Source of the DNA: Styela clava
Taxonomy: Eukaryota > Chordata > Ascidiacea > Stolidobranchia > Styelidae
DNA: 64,000 nt
Direction: 5' to 3'
NCBI RefSeq assembly: GCF_964204865.1
Contig: NC_135251.1
Location: 24,924,001-24,988,000 of the forward strand
Below the pieces are notes generated by a model. That model did not search any database, was not told the DNA's origin, and saw only the letters and a program-made list of their open reading frames with translations. Positions 1 through 12,079 of the stretch are shown in pieces. Position numbers and translations under genes: made by a program. Each line of letters opens with the position of its first letter. Position 1 is the stretch's first letter.

Positions 1-53
1 AACTCCCCGTTGTTACTGTTTTATTGCATAATAACCATATTTCACAGGGTGAT

Positions 54-220
54 CAGTAGTGGGATTCAGCCGGTTCTATAGAACCGTCTCACGGAATTTT
101 ATGAAATCAGCGAACCGGTTAGCATTGCTGAAAAAACATGACTTTTTGTAACAGAACCGGCTGAAAAATGTGAAATTTGTGGGATGGAACCGGCTGACAA
201 AAAATTGAATTCTACCACTG
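54..220. mobile_element. small non-autonomous hAT element (MITE)
   Basis: The left end reads CAGTAGTGGGATTCAGCC and the right end is its near reverse complement (…TCTACCACTG), enclosing only 167 bp. The flanking 8-mers agggtgat (46-53) and agggtgag (221-228) differ at one base, as expected of an aged hAT target-site duplication. The motif GAACCGG recurs in both arms. There is no coding capacity, so it would have relied on a transposase in trans. Confidence 0.8.
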
Positions 221-228
221 AGGGTGAG

Positions 229-704
229 GGTCCAAGCATTTCGGCCTGCAACTTGATAAAATCACAGGAGGTATTCATTCTTGCCAGACTCGGAGGGCTT
301 TAGTGCCAAAACTCGATAGACGCTTCTGACTCATATGCGACTTTATTAAAGTATTTTTACCAAAACGCTGAAAGAGCTCTGTGCTTCGACGACAGTAAAC
401 AGAAGGGTCATGAATATTCGACGATGAATGCCTAGCCCATATATATAAAAAATCGGATGAATGCCGTTAAGCTTTCAAGTATGAACTATATTTATCACTT
501 CAATTATCGTTTGTTCAAAGTCCCAAGCAGATATCCACTGATATGTTGATAGCTGTTATTTCAAATGGAATTTTTTGGTGTTAGAAAACAATGTTCAACC
601 AACTCAATACATAGGATGTTGAGTTAATATATTATGTTAGTATTTCATAGAAAATTATCTATAATAAAAACAATAAAATAATAATTCAACAACGATTAAG
701 TGAC
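229..704. other. intergenic, nothing recognised
   Basis: AT-rich unique-looking sequence with no open frame above 60 codons and no repeat I could match elsewhere in the window. Confidence 0.5.
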
Positions 705-795
705 GGGCATGGTAGGAGTCGAATCCCTGATCTATATAACTTATAATGCCAAATTGGGTCTAATGCTTTGACCATTTGTTAACAAAACCCGGAAA
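705..795 (-). repeat. tRNA-derived SINE remnant
   Basis: Read on the minus strand, an A-box-like TGGTCAAAGCATTAGACC is followed about 45 bases later by a B-box-like GGATTCGACTCC, the spacing of a tRNA internal promoter. No intact acceptor stem or cloverleaf can be formed, so this is read as the head of a degenerate tRNA-derived SINE, not a tRNA gene. Confidence 0.45.
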
Positions 796-849
796 TATTC
801 AGTAAATGAACTCACTCAAATGGAGTCGTGCGCACTGTGACTTACGCAG

Positions 850-916
850 AAATGTACCTAACCCCAACCTGGTACACGTACTACGTTCCGGTGTCCGCCA
901 TCTTGGTTCACATACA
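850..916. repeat. fragment of the GGTACTCC MITE family
   Basis: The stretch with ACGTTCCGGTGTCCGCCATC and CTTGGTTCACATA closely matches the right arm of the complete MITE at 46280-46506. Only one arm is present here. Confidence 0.65.
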
Positions 917-3287
917 ATGAAATTAAAAGAATTGCTCGACTAGTGGCGCGAAAGAAAAACACAATTAAAGAAAATTATACATGGCCAGACCATAATATTC
1001 AAGTACTGCGATGTAAATCAGTTCAGCACGACACTTGTAGATCATACTCGGGGGCCCATAGATTCGCCCTTGCTAGGGGTAGAAAAATTTCATTTTTTTA
1101 TCGAATATGTTCAACGAATACGGAATAGTTCTAATCTACAATCGACCAGAACGTGGCGGGTCGATAATAGATTCAGAAATTAAACTTAATCAATTGAAAG
1201 TAACTCACAGCATATCCTGGGTTATCTGTGGATGCTTGCATATGGTCTTGTTCGAAGCGACAAGTATTAAATAAGCACCATATGAAAACAAATCATCTGA
1301 TTTTGTTATAATCGCTGTATGTTTGGTCTGCGTGATTTTTCCTGCTGTCCAGACCATAACGTCGGTAGAATATCTTTCTGTCAATTACTTTTTTTTCTCA
1401 ATAGTGTAGCATATTAAATATTGTCTAGAATAAAATTTATCTAGATTATTATATGGCTGTAGTGGTAAAAGGTTAATGCGACAAACAGCATGTTTCATCA
1501 TTTATTTGTTGTTTCGCTATTTTCTTACGTCGCCTAGACATGTGAACAACGAATGAAAAAGCATCTTCATTTTGCGGTCTCCTCCACTCTCTTTGTTTCT
1601 TTATTATAATCACACTTTTTCTTGCCACGTTAAAATTTGTCTGCGCTCGGGCGGTCTTTTCAAAATTGACGCCGTCAGGTGAGCACTGATTTCATGTTTG
1701 TGAATTTTTAAGTTTAATGGTTTATGTGCATACTTGTGTCGCTGGTTTTTTCATAATCCAACGCTTGTATCTTCCGCAATTTTTCATAGCTGTACTAACT
1801 AAGCTTTCGCCTACAATTATTGATTCAAATGTCTACAAAGTGGAATAGAGATTACAAGATCTGAAATCGGTGAGATAATCTAAATCGGCGATGAATATTA
1901 GAGATAATTTCATTCTTTCAGTTAGTTACGGGTTAAGTTGGGTTATTTAAAGGCTTTGGAATTTTCCCGTTTTGTGGATAAATTCTCTATCTTTATTTAT
2001 TACTCTTTCGGAAAGAAGGTTTATTTTTAACCAATCAGAAACTAGTTCGTTTCGTTTTTGATAGGAGAAATTTTTGTTGAGCAATAATAATATTATTTCC
2101 GGTTTATAGCATCGGTGCAGTAATTAAGGTCAAATGTATTGTAAATATATAGCAAAATAGATTGGAATAGCATAGATTTCGTGGGAATATCGTAATCTCA
2201 TTGTTTCAAGAACATGAGATTGTTTTATGCAGGTGAAAAAATACCTGTGTTCCTTTTAATGTTAAAGTCCACAATCAAAAATTAATTCTGCATATTCGAT
2301 AATTTTTGCAAAGTAACAATTGGAAATTTGTTACAATTCAATTGTCTACCAACTGGGACTGTCGAGGTTGAATGAAAACGAAAGACACATGGACTAATAG
2401 CTAAAGATAAACTAAATGATAATGAAGTTAGACCATAACATAGTATTAAAGCGATGATTGTTGCCAAATTCTTGACTCGAAGACTCACAGAAGTTTAGTT
2501 GAAGGGAGACGATCAAGGATTAATAAGGTAACTGTTAGTTTATTTACATTTATAAGTGCACAACCGCGTGAATATATAGTATACAATCTTGATCAAACCA
2601 AGTGTTAGGATTCCGTCAGTGTCATTGTATTGTCCTCTTATATTAATCTGATATGATTATATTAATCTATATGGAGGTTTTATACTACTGGGGTCTTGCG
2701 CTGAGAAACGTATATTTGTCTGTTGTAAGTGCATTCAGATTTACATTTTGAATAGTCTTCCAAATTTTTGTCGTTTTGGCTGTTTGACAAATTCATTTAG
2801 TCTAACGTCAATTAATAAATGCTTTGGTTTCATTTACAGCTTTCTCGTTTCTTTGCAGGCAATTTATATGTTTTTACAGTTATATGTTTACTAATGCAGT
2901 TAGACTAATATCAGGCCTAAAATTATTGATCTGGGGTGGAATTGGATCCTGCCAGAGGAAATGCGGTTGAATGAACATTTATCCAGTTAAGTATGAAATA
3001 TTAGATTGAAATTGATGACTGCGCATCTGCAGTCCGGGTTAAAGTCGTTTCATTCTCTGTAACTTTCGTATTTTGTAAAACCAATACCCTTGTAAAATTT
3101 CCGTCAACCATTTCGAGTGTTTTTGTTAATAAAGGCAATAAGTAAGATAAAAATCTGTCTTACGCAAAAAGTAATTCACCTTTGTAAGAAGTATGCAAGG
3201 TCCTATTTTTTCTCTCGTGTAGCAATTAAAAATGGAGAGAAGTTTTCCACTACTGGACTACCCTTCGAATCTTCGGCCTAGCTGGAC
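917..3287. other. intergenic, no gene recognised
   Basis: About 2.4 kb of AT-rich sequence. Small open frames occur on both strands (for example 943-1128 + and 2282-2488 -), but none shows a domain, splice-consistent flanks or repetitive coding structure. I see no RNA gene or assignable repeat. Confidence 0.4.
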
Positions 3288-3536
3288 ATGGTAGCTACAA
3301 GTGAGTGTTTATCAACACAGTCAACGACTGATAAAGACGGAGTAATTACTTGTTATTGGTTTCAATATTATTGGACACGAACCGTACATATCGTTATGCT
3401 ATTATGTTGTTTTTTGTTCATGTTCATTTCCTTGTTAGTATCTTCTTTTTGTTTATATTTCAGAAATTTGAAATCGGTGATTGAATTTCTTCAAACGAAA
3501 AAGGAAACGCTTTCATTTGGGAAGAAAGAAGAGTGA
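3288..3536 (+). CDS. possible small single-pass membrane protein, unrecognised
   Basis: An 82-codon frame starting MVATSECLST contains one strongly hydrophobic segment (about residues 34-58, rich in L, F, C, V and I), followed by a basic/acidic tail ending GKKEE. This looks like a one-span membrane protein with a short polar N-terminus. No family is recognised. A donor-like sequence (gtgagtg) lies just after the ATG and an acceptor-like sequence (tttcag) lies before residue 60, so the frame could instead be an intron read through. Low confidence that it is expressed as one exon. Confidence 0.15.
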   Translation: MVATSECLSTQSTTDKDGVITCYWFQYYWTRTVHIVMLLCCFLFMFISLLVSSFCLYFRNLKSVIEFLQTKKETLSFGKKEE

Positions 3537-4598
3537 CTTTCCGATACGTGTCAAATATAAGAAAGTATGTAATTATATTTTTTTGCAATTCGAATCATGA
3601 TTTATCTTTAAAACAAACTTCAAATTCATTTTTAAATAATACCTAACGGCATAATCAGAATCCGATGTTTGTGTTAACGAAATCGTAGTGTGCAATTAGT
3701 CCTTAATTTATTTAATGGAAGCTGTTAAAGAAAATTGAAATTACCTTCAAAAATTTTCAACGTACAGTGTTTCCTACAGTGGTTTTATTTTGCTTCAGAA
3801 ATTGTCAATCAGTGCTTGAAAGTATCCAATGTAAGTGAAAAACATGGGGAGCAAGGTACGGATTCCCGGCGTGTCTCAAGCATAAGCAAGGTAGGTTAAC
3901 TTTTTAGCATTAAATTTATTTCCCTTAACGTTCCGAAACAAGGACAATTTTGCTCAGTATTTGTTGAAATACAGCTACTAATATTCTGTATTTTTTTATT
4001 ATCAATATTACTATAATGGATAATTATAACACATTTGAGTTGTAAAAAAGTGTGAGTGCGCATGATCCATCAGGTCAAAAAATAATAAAAAAGTTTCAAA
4101 ATAGGCGAAGGGAGTTTTAAAGATAAAGGTTGGAACAGTGCTCTAAAATTACTTGCTCCTTTCAAGTGGCCGTGTTTCATAAATTGAATTCAATTCGCAC
4201 TGAAATTAATTGCTATCATTTATTCCAAGCCGAAACATTCTATCTGTACCGGCATAGGCATCTATGTGTTAAGTGAAATGAAAATGAATGCAAAATAACA
4301 TTGGCGGAGGTCATTTCGCTTTTGCTGAAATCATAAATGCGTTTTTAATTGGGCTGAAATATTTCGGATTCGATATTTTCTTAACTTGTACGTAATCATG
4401 CAGGTTATGTCCTGATTACGAGGATAAGCGAATAAGGTGAAAGCGAATCTCACGAATCGAGAGTTTGTTGAAGTAAGTGTAGATATATATATATTTGTTT
4501 TTCCATATTTATCACAGTGGAGAAGAAATCCGTAAGACGGCTTGATTACGTGGACAACACGGCTTCTCGTCCGGTGATCAGTCCATATCGCCTATCGG
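3537..4598. other. intergenic, nothing recognised
   Basis: AT-rich tract without a long frame. Short sequences with splice-like edges are present, for example around 3845-3895, but cannot be joined into a protein. Confidence 0.4.
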
Positions 4599-4765
4599 GA
4601 TTAGTTAGCTAGTTGTTATTAGTCTTGGATGCATGAACTTAATGGCGGAGGTATGACGGAACAGTTGTACGTAAATCACCTACAGGAGTCCAAGAGGGGA
4701 ACCAGGAGTCCAACAATCCTCTTCCACATAATTTAACCCCACATGATTCAAACCTATACCAGAGT
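4599..4765 (-). repeat. tRNA-derived SINE, same family as 18541 and 25077
   Basis: On the minus strand a B-box-like GGTTTGAATC is followed by GAGGATTGTTGG and ends in CTAGCTAACTAATCCCG, which matches the tail of the SINE at 18541-18766 (GGCTAACTAATCCCG). The middle region also carries the CATGCATCCAAGACTAAT variant of that family's CATGCTTCTAAAACAAAT block. It is more diverged than the other two copies. Confidence 0.6.
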
Positions 4766-5752
4766 ATTTAAAGATTCCCATGACCTACTCGTTATCATGT
4801 TGAAACCCTGCTGGAGACGCGCGCGTGCTTGAGGTCCACAATCATCAAATACTTCCTCTCTTTGCCTATTTCTACTTCTTATGCGTGAGGAACTCTGGTT
4901 TCGGTTTTCTTCAGGTTTATCCGATAGTTACGCACAACTCGCTCTTCAGCGTTCAAGGTTTGTAGTTATGTGCTTTAATACCACGTGCAGTAGCGCAAAA
5001 TAAGTAAATTTTAAAGTAAGTACTATCACATATAGAAGTTTCCTTCTCTAAAACAATAAAATAAGGAAAAACATTTATAGAGCTCATCAGTTACCAGCAC
5101 GTTCGTAGTCAAATGCGTTCCTCATTTTGAGTATTATCGTTTGGGAGTCTCGTGACGAAATTCGGTTAGTGGTCCATATTATTGTGTAGATTTGAATATA
5201 TATTCTTTATTTCAAGGGTTGTCAAACTTTATTTTCTATTTCAGTCCTATTTTTTCCAATATTGTAAACTTGCTACAAGAACAAGGAGCAGAATGTATTA
5301 AATGTAGAAATGTGCAACGTTTACATTAAAGCTCTTAGCTAGTTTGTAACCAAATAGCATGGTCCGATCCGGTCCGAATATCCAAAATAAAGAAATGTAA
5401 ATATCCAAAATAAGGCGGGCAAGATCAATCTAACAAATATTTATATTTTTAATTAGCTAAACGCGATCTAACAATTGTCTAATTGTCAAATCTAATCAAC
5501 AATTGTCTACGCCCCCTTGTGCGCGATCGCCACTGCTCATTGCGATCAGCAACTATTCCTCTTGAAGACCAATATCTAAACTTATTTTATCATGCAGATT
5601 CTGTCCGGATTGCGGAACAAGTGGATTGAGGCGACGACGGGTCTCACAAATCATCTGTCTGTTCAAATTAGGTATTTTTATAATTGCGCATTGTTTCAGC
5701 TGGAATATTTTGATAATATTGTTTTAGAGTCCTTTATATCTGTGAAGTCGGG
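4766..5752. other. intergenic, nothing recognised
   Basis: No coding frame of note and no assignable repeat. An acceptor-like pyrimidine run ending ttttag lies at about 5715-5727, just before the frame starting at 5753. Confidence 0.4.
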
Positions 5753-7063
5753 ATGTCGTTTCATTTAATTAGCAGTCTTGTGTACTTGAAAGTGTTGAAT
5801 AAGGCGCATTTGTCATTGTTGGGCAAAGTCTTAAAATCCAATAGTTCATTACCAGTTCACAAGTTATTCCGTTTAGAGAGTATTGGTAATATTGGTGAGC
5901 TTATATCCCAGTTGCGAAAACGCACTTCCTTGCCTCATTCATCGCTGCTTTTTCCTCAATACACCACGGAAACGGAAATAATTAAAATAGTTACTGTTGC
6001 TATTTGCGGCATTAGGTACACACCAGTGGCGGCGCGTGGTCATTTTGACAACCGGGGCAAGCTACTGCGGGACCAAGTCACCCCCATCTACGGGGACAGG
6101 ATGAGCGCTGTAAGTTCTCCCATCATTTTAAGAGTATAAAAACCATTCCATCGGTAACAACCAATCGGCAAAAGCGACAATTTTTAACGATAAAAAAGTG
6201 TCTTTAAAACCGGTCCAAGTCAAGGGATTAATAAATATAGACATAGTTTATTTTGAAACCTCTTTCAAAAGGAAAGGCAATATTTACCCAGATAAATACA
6301 ATGACATATTAACAGAAACTTCGGGAAAGCAGACAAAACCTAAAATAAGGTTTAAAACGTTACTATGAAGAAAGGAAAGGTAATGCAAAGATAAGGACAT
6401 GCGTCGCTCACTCATAGATATATATGCTGCTAGACTTCTACTGCTTGAACATATATGCAACTCGCCGCGGTTTCTTGGAAGCAAAATGCTCAATAACGCG
6501 CTGATTAAAGTCATGCATCCCAGAAATAACGTCTCTGTGAATGGATAAAACAGCCAAGGAATTTAATCTATCTTGCTTCATTGTGTTTCTGAGATACGTT
6601 TTAATACGCTTCAGCGTGCTGAATGTTCGCTCTGCGTCGGCGGAAGAAATAGGCGTCGTCAAAATGATGTCCAGAAATTTTGCAGACGCCGCAAAGGTAG
6701 TTACTAGAGTGTTATCTATGAGAAACCCATAAAGCGCGCAAGTTGATGTGATGTTCAAAAAAGTTTGATTGGTGTATATACATCGCAATTCATTTTTCAA
6801 TTTACCCACGTTTATCATGGGGTAAAATTTGGAGACGGTAGCCAACAAATGGATGGGAATTTGACGTGCAAATTTTGAAAAATTTTTGGGGTTCATCAAA
6901 AAGAACGCGGCAAGGTGTTCAGTGCGCAGACGATCGCCTATTTGATTCACCAGAATGTCACAGCATTCCTTTGCAGACAAAATCAAACGCTGCGTTGTTT
7001 GCCCGCGGCGTAAAGAAGCACTCCATGTGTCGTCGTATTTTATTGTTTCCCGGATACGAGATA

Positions 7064-8725
7064 CAGCATCGCAGAAGTCTGAAATACACGACTGCACAGG
7101 CGCTCTATCCATTAGCCTTGACTGCAATGCGCCGTATAATACATCCACGTGATAGAATATTGTGGAGAAAAAATGAAAACTCACCATCTTCTAGCAGACG
7201 CTTTAGACCTGCCGCCTCCCTCACAGAGCGTTCGTCCCAAACCGGAGAGCTCTGAATGCCATTGAAACACTCAATGAGCTCAGACCTAATTTCGGACACG
7301 CCCTGCACCACGCGTGATTGGAAGTTCCAACGTGTTGGTGCACAAGCTGGGAGACGGCGGCTACATATCTGGCGAAGGAGGTCAGAGCGTTTCGGCGAAA
7401 CGGAAAAAATGAAAAAAACCCCGAAACATTTGCAAAAAATATACGGACGAGAGGGGTATCAAGACACATATTTTTAATAACGAGGTTAAATTGGTGTGCA
7501 TAACAATGTAAAAAATGCGCATGAGGAAAATCTTCTTTTATATAAACTTGAACACCATGTTTCGACCCACTCATGACTGCCGCGCCGTCATAAGTTTGAG
7601 CTATCAATTTTGACTTCGCGTTGTAAGGCTGTAACACTTCTTTCAGTACAGCCGATATCCCGCAAGCCGTGCGATCAACGATTGGTACAAAGCTGTGAAA
7701 TCTCTCGGTAGGTTTACCATCTTTCACAAACCGAAAAATCACAGCCAGTTGGGAAACGCACGTGATGTCAGTTGTCTCGTCAGACTGAATCGAAAGGAAC
7801 TGGCAATTCTCAATTTCCAGAGCCAAATGTTGTAAATAAATTTTATACATTGAGTCGAGCAAATCATTTTGAATATCCTTAGATGTCCCTTTCGAAACAG
7901 CATCGCAGAAGTCTGAAATACACGACTGCACAGACGCTCCATCCATTAGCCTTGACTGCAATGCGCCGTATAATACATTCACGTGATAGAATATTGTGGA
8001 GAAAAAATGAAAACTCACCATCTTCTAGCAGACGCTTTAGACCTGCCGCCTCCCTCACAGAGCGTTCGTCCCAAACCGGAGAGCTCTGAATGCCATTGAA
8101 ACACTCAATGAGCTCAGACCTAATTTCGGACATGCCCTGCACCACGCGTGATTGGAAGTTCCAACTTGTTGATGCACAAGCTGGGAGACGGCGGCTACAT
8201 ATCTGGCGAAGGAGGTCAGAGCGCTTCGGCGAAACGAAAAAAAAATGAAGAAAACCCCGAAACATTTGCAAAAAATATACGGACGAGAGGGGTATCAAGA
8301 CACATATTTTTAATAACGAGGTTAAATTGGTGTGCATAACAATGTAAAAAATGCGCACGAGGAAAATCTTCTTTTATATAAACTTGAACACCATGTTTCG
8401 ACCCACTCATGACTGCCGCGCCGTCATAAGTTTGAGCTATCAATTTTGACTTCGCGTTGTAAGGCTGTAACACTTCTTTCAGTACAGCCGAGCTCAACGA
8501 TTGTTACAAAGCTGTGAAATCTCTCGGCAGGTTTACCACCTTTCACTAACCGAAAAATCACAGCCAGTTGGGAAACGCACGTGATGTCAGTTGTCTCGTC
8601 AGACTGAATCGAAAGGAACTGGCAATTCTCAATTTCCAGAGCCAAATGTTGTAAATAAATTTTATACATTGAGTCGAGCAAATCATTTTGAATATCTTTA
8701 GATGTCCCTTTCGAACCAGTTGCGG
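7064..8725. repeat. tandem duplication of about 837 bp inside the transposase
   Basis: The block beginning GCATCGCAGAAGTCTGAAAT at about 7066 repeats at about 7903 with few differences, and the match continues to about 8720. The upstream copy (8.5 kb) has lost 17 bases (ATATCCCGC…GTGCG replaced by AGCTC). The duplication joins a central DUF4371 segment to a repeated copy of itself, so it post-dates loss of selection on the transposase. Confidence 0.85.
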
Positions 8726-8752
8726 CATCAAGATGATCTCTCAATACTGTAT

Positions 8753-10296
8753 AGGCTTGCACGTAATTTACAGAATTATTTCGAGTTACGGAAGGGAAGT
8801 TACGAATTACGTAAAGTCGTAAAAATCAGCAAAATGACGACGGAAGAGAAATTGCGTAATGAACCAACGCAACTTCGTCTTTTCGGCATCGGTAAAGCGA
8901 TTGAGACGGCAGAGGAACAACAATATGACGGGATTTCCCTCGATCCGGTAAAAATCCTTTGCGGACCGTTGACGGTCCGCGGACCGGCGGTTGGGAACCA
9001 CTGTTTTAGAATACTTAAATCGAATCCAGAATCCTATTATTATAGTTACCCGTATTTAAATAGTGGGATTTCTCCACCACAATGCATGTTTAAAATTTAA
9101 AAAAAAGCTAAATTGTAGCCTAAATGTTTAATGTATAACTATCTTTGTGCAGTATTTAATTGAAAATGTCCTGATCATTGGATTATATTTAACCAAGGCA
9201 ACGAGATTTAAGAATTTTGACGATCGTTTTTTTTGTTTTCAACAGTTCAATATTCTCAATTTAACAACTATTAAATATCAAGTATGAGCCAGTGTGTTTA
9301 TTCTGTGCGAGAACCATTTTCAATTATAAAACCTTGATGTTCTGTTACCGGTTTTATCGTTTTATATCAGTCCGGAATTGTCCTGATATTTTCCACAATG
9401 CCTCGCAATATTTCGGCCAAATATGATTAACTGTCTTTACCAAATGCGGCAACTTATTTTGATTCTTGAATACCACCGACACTCGACCAAATTTGTGTCA
9501 ATCTTGGCCGATAGGATCGTCGACTTGAGTTGGAAAAATAAGTTAATTTTTTCGCGAGTGCAAAATAAATGTCACAATATGCATTTTTTTGCGATATAAC
9601 TTTGTATTTTCGGAAAAGCCATGTCATATAAGTACGTTATTTAAATTATGCGCAAATAATTAATTTTTGATCTAAATATGTCGCAAATAATGTTACAACA
9701 TTTAGGCCGCGAAATGATTTAATGTAAAATGAAGCATGGTAATCGGAATAACGTCAATAAGTCGGCATCAATAATTATTATGAAATGCTGACTAGGTAGT
9801 AAAGTCGAATAATGTTAAAAACGGTGCAAGTCTTCGTCGCGAGGCAAGCGCAAGTATAATCAAACGAGAGAATACGCTCGTCGTGCCATTGATAAATTGG
9901 AAACCCGACATTTTTTTTTAATACGATTTAAAAAAAGTCAACTATCGTTTCATAAATATCCGTATACCAGTGTCGGTAATGATAAAATTGATCGCATAAA
10001 ATTGGGACGGTTAATTTGCAAAGGTGATAAAGGAAATCAAAGCTAGCACAAAAGATAAAAATCGGAATAAAATTAATTTGAATTCACTCTTCTCTTGTCT
10101 TAACATCTGTTGCCGGCGTGTAGTACTGCCAGGAATATGAAAACCCAAACTCGATGTCCCAATCGAAAATGAAGTGGATTCAATTGGTTGTTATGATAGG
10201 TTTAAATGTGTGAAAAAATATCGCAATTGCGGGGTCATTACGTAATCGATTTGGTCGTAATCACGGAATTGATTTTTGTCAATTACGTGCAAGCCT
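8753..10296. mobile_element. nested hAT element inside the hAT transposase
   Basis: The termini AGGCTTGCACGTAAT (8753) and its complement ATTACGTGCAAGCCT (ending 10296) are inverted repeats. The flanking 8-mers tactgtat and aactgtat match at 7 of 8. Leaving it out brings the transposase frame back in phase across the junction, which independently fixes the boundaries. No transposase is seen inside. It contains a fragment of a third hAT family at 8820-9003. Confidence 0.82.
8820..9003. repeat. right-end fragment of the CAGTGGTT hAT family
   Basis: This 184 bp stretch, with TGACGACGGAAGAGAAATTG and ending GGTTGGGAACCACTG, aligns with the right end of the complete element at 14357-15473. No left terminus is present nearby, so it is a truncated copy carried inside the nested element. 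Confidence 0.7.
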
Positions 10297-11821
10297 AAAC
10301 TGTATATAGGGATGCGGTGTATTCCACCATATCCAAAAATGCCCCTCCATTAGAAGAGCCAGCCCGTTCATCGTGCCCACGGAGGGACAGCTCGTGACAA
10401 CCAATGAACTTCAAAACATCTATCAATCGACCGAGAACATGGCGGTTTTTCTCGACGTTTTGGTTGTGCCGACGAATAGAAACCGCGCGTCCTTCATCCA
10501 ACTGTGCTGCAATATTAACATTTCCGAATGTTCGGTATTTTACTGCATTGTCCAGATGCTCCATAGAAGATTGATGATCCCTGGCACGCTCGGAAAAATG
10601 TTTAAGATCTCTAAAACCAAGTTTACACCAATGTGAGTCAAGGGCGGTAGCAAAAAGTAGGCAAAAACAAAAAAGTGCATTTTTGTCCTCGCTGTAACAC
10701 AACCATTCGTGTTTTTTATACCAAGTTTCTGCGCAGAATGTACGCCGACGCTTTCCTCCGTCATGGGATTGTTCCAGTGAACAATTTTTTGGTTGATAAG
10801 ACCCAAGACGTTGTACCTCTAATTTTTGTTCCAGCGGCAGCTGCGAAAACAGAGTGCGAAGTAGTGCATCAACCCTATTCATTATGAGGTCTAAGGCTAA
10901 GAAATGCGAAGCCGGAAAGAAGTGAGGAGCTCAAAAGGAATGTGGAAAATCGAAAGCAAATGGACTAAAGGTCTCTAACTGATTCAACTAGCGAAACAAG
11001 CGACAAAAACGAAGGCGAGGAAACTATCAACTCTTCAAGCAACCAACGAACGAGAAGGAATGCGTGAATATGTCAACACGTTGTTGTAAGAAACGTCGGC
11101 ATTGTGTCGTCATAATTTCGGGGCTAGCCCCGATGATTTAGTAAAAGAAACAGAAAACAAACGAGACAAACGCGGCGAGTGGAAGATAAAAAAGAGAATC
11201 CGATATACAATGAGCAACAGGGGCAAAATCGGCGTCGCCCCGTCGACGTTCGGCGAAGGCTTTGCGAGCGAAAAATGAACCATGTCGGGAGAATATGGCT
11301 AGTGTAGACAGTCTGTGCAACCGATATTCAGGTATTTTTTATTATACCGAAAAAACAACCGGGGCATTGCCCCGGTTGGCCCTATTGACGCGCCGCCACT
11401 GGTACACACACTTGCGGAAGAATTTACTCAAGTTGCCGGTCTGGAGTCTGAAATCGTTGGACATGAAGTGGACTTCGGATCGTTTTTTTATTATGTTATT
11501 GTTATTATTGGGAATATTGTACCTTTGAGCGTTGACTGTTTTTACAATACGGCGTGATCTTTTCCGAAATTTTGGTCCGTGATTGGTTCCTCATTCAAGC
11601 AATAAAACACCTGATGCATACACCATTTCATGAATCATAACTTCCAATACCTTTTCAAGGTTTGTCATCGCCGATTTCATAAATAATTTCTATTCAATTC
11701 TATATTTCCTGGCGTCACTACCGGTATACCCTCGCATCTTTATTTAGGTTGATAGTAAATAACAGCGGCTCAATTGCTACAATAAACATATAAATACTCG
11801 ACGAAATAAATACACTCTTGC

Positions 11822-12079
11822 GATACCGGTACCGTCTGATCGTACCTGTACCCATGCAATCACTCATGAAACGAATGAGAGATACGGAAGTCTAGCTAGT
11901 AGAATATAGTGAATCGAGTGATGAATTGAGCGCAGCCAGTTACAGGTTGTACGTAATATTAATTACCAGCATGGTACCGGTTATTGTAATTGTCATGGAG
12001 GTACGGTACCGGTAACCTACGGTACGCTACCGGTACAGCCAATGGCTCGCCAAATCGGGTACGATCAGACGGTATCGGA
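11822..12079. repeat. inverted-repeat segment rich in GGTACC/CCGGTA
   Basis: CCGTCTGATCGTACC at 11831-11845 is the complement of GGGTACGATCAGACGG at about 12057-12072, and the span holds several ACCGGTAC-like palindromes. It looks like a MITE or the palindromic part of a larger repeat, and most of it lies in the first copy of the 502 bp direct repeat. Confidence 0.5.

Larger units (their letters stand above)
6438..10882 (-). pseudogene. hAT transposase (DUF4371 / hAT dimerisation type), disrupted
   Basis: The N-terminal part (10882 down to 10297) has a TTF-type zinc-finger-like region with W, C and H residues around KHEWLCYSEDKNALFCF, and GFRDLKHFSERARDH. It then enters the DUF4371 region (SLRGHDERAGSSNGGAFLDM). 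After the nested insertion the same frame resumes at about 8750 with the motifs SDETTD and TYDGAAVMSG, typical of the catalytic core. The C-terminal dimerisation domain (TTPISSADAERTFSTLKRIK and RLNSLAVLSIH) ends at the stop at 6438. Breaks are the nested hAT, an 837 bp tandem duplication of the middle, a 17 bp deletion near 8491 in one copy, and further frameshifts. The architecture resembles ZBED/SCAND3/ZMYM-like hAT proteins. It is not functional as it stands. Confidence 0.88.
6024..11401. mobile_element. complete hAT DNA transposon, 5.4 kb, with degenerate transposase
   Basis: The ends are perfect inverted repeats of 14 bp (CAGTGGCGGCGCGT at 6024 and its complement ending at 11401), flanked by an exact 8 bp duplication GTACACAC at 6016-6023 and 11402-11409. 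These are diagnostic of hAT elements. The interior holds a minus-strand transposase in pieces, an internal tandem duplication (7064 to about 8720) and a nested insertion (8753-10296). The perfect target duplication shows that insertion was not followed by rearrangement of the flanks. It sits in a 129-codon open frame. Confidence 0.92.
5753..11528 (+). pseudogene. unrecognised 129-codon open frame split by a hAT insertion
   Basis: A frame beginning MSFHLISSLV runs from 5753 into the target-site duplication at 6016-6023. If the 5378 bp hAT element and one copy of its 8 bp duplication are ignored, the same frame continues without shift from 11410 to a stop at 11526-11528. The two parts together are 390 nt, exactly 130 codons. 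The product would be basic and leucine-rich, with a hydrophobic C-terminus rich in M and L. No family is recognised. A chance open frame cannot be excluded, but continuity over both sides is at least consistent with an old exon disrupted by the transposon. Confidence 0.25.

Noticed and set aside
6541..8339. Plus-strand frames of 60-130 codons across 6.5-8.3 kb
   Set aside because: They are antisense to the hAT transposase and repeat with its tandem duplication.
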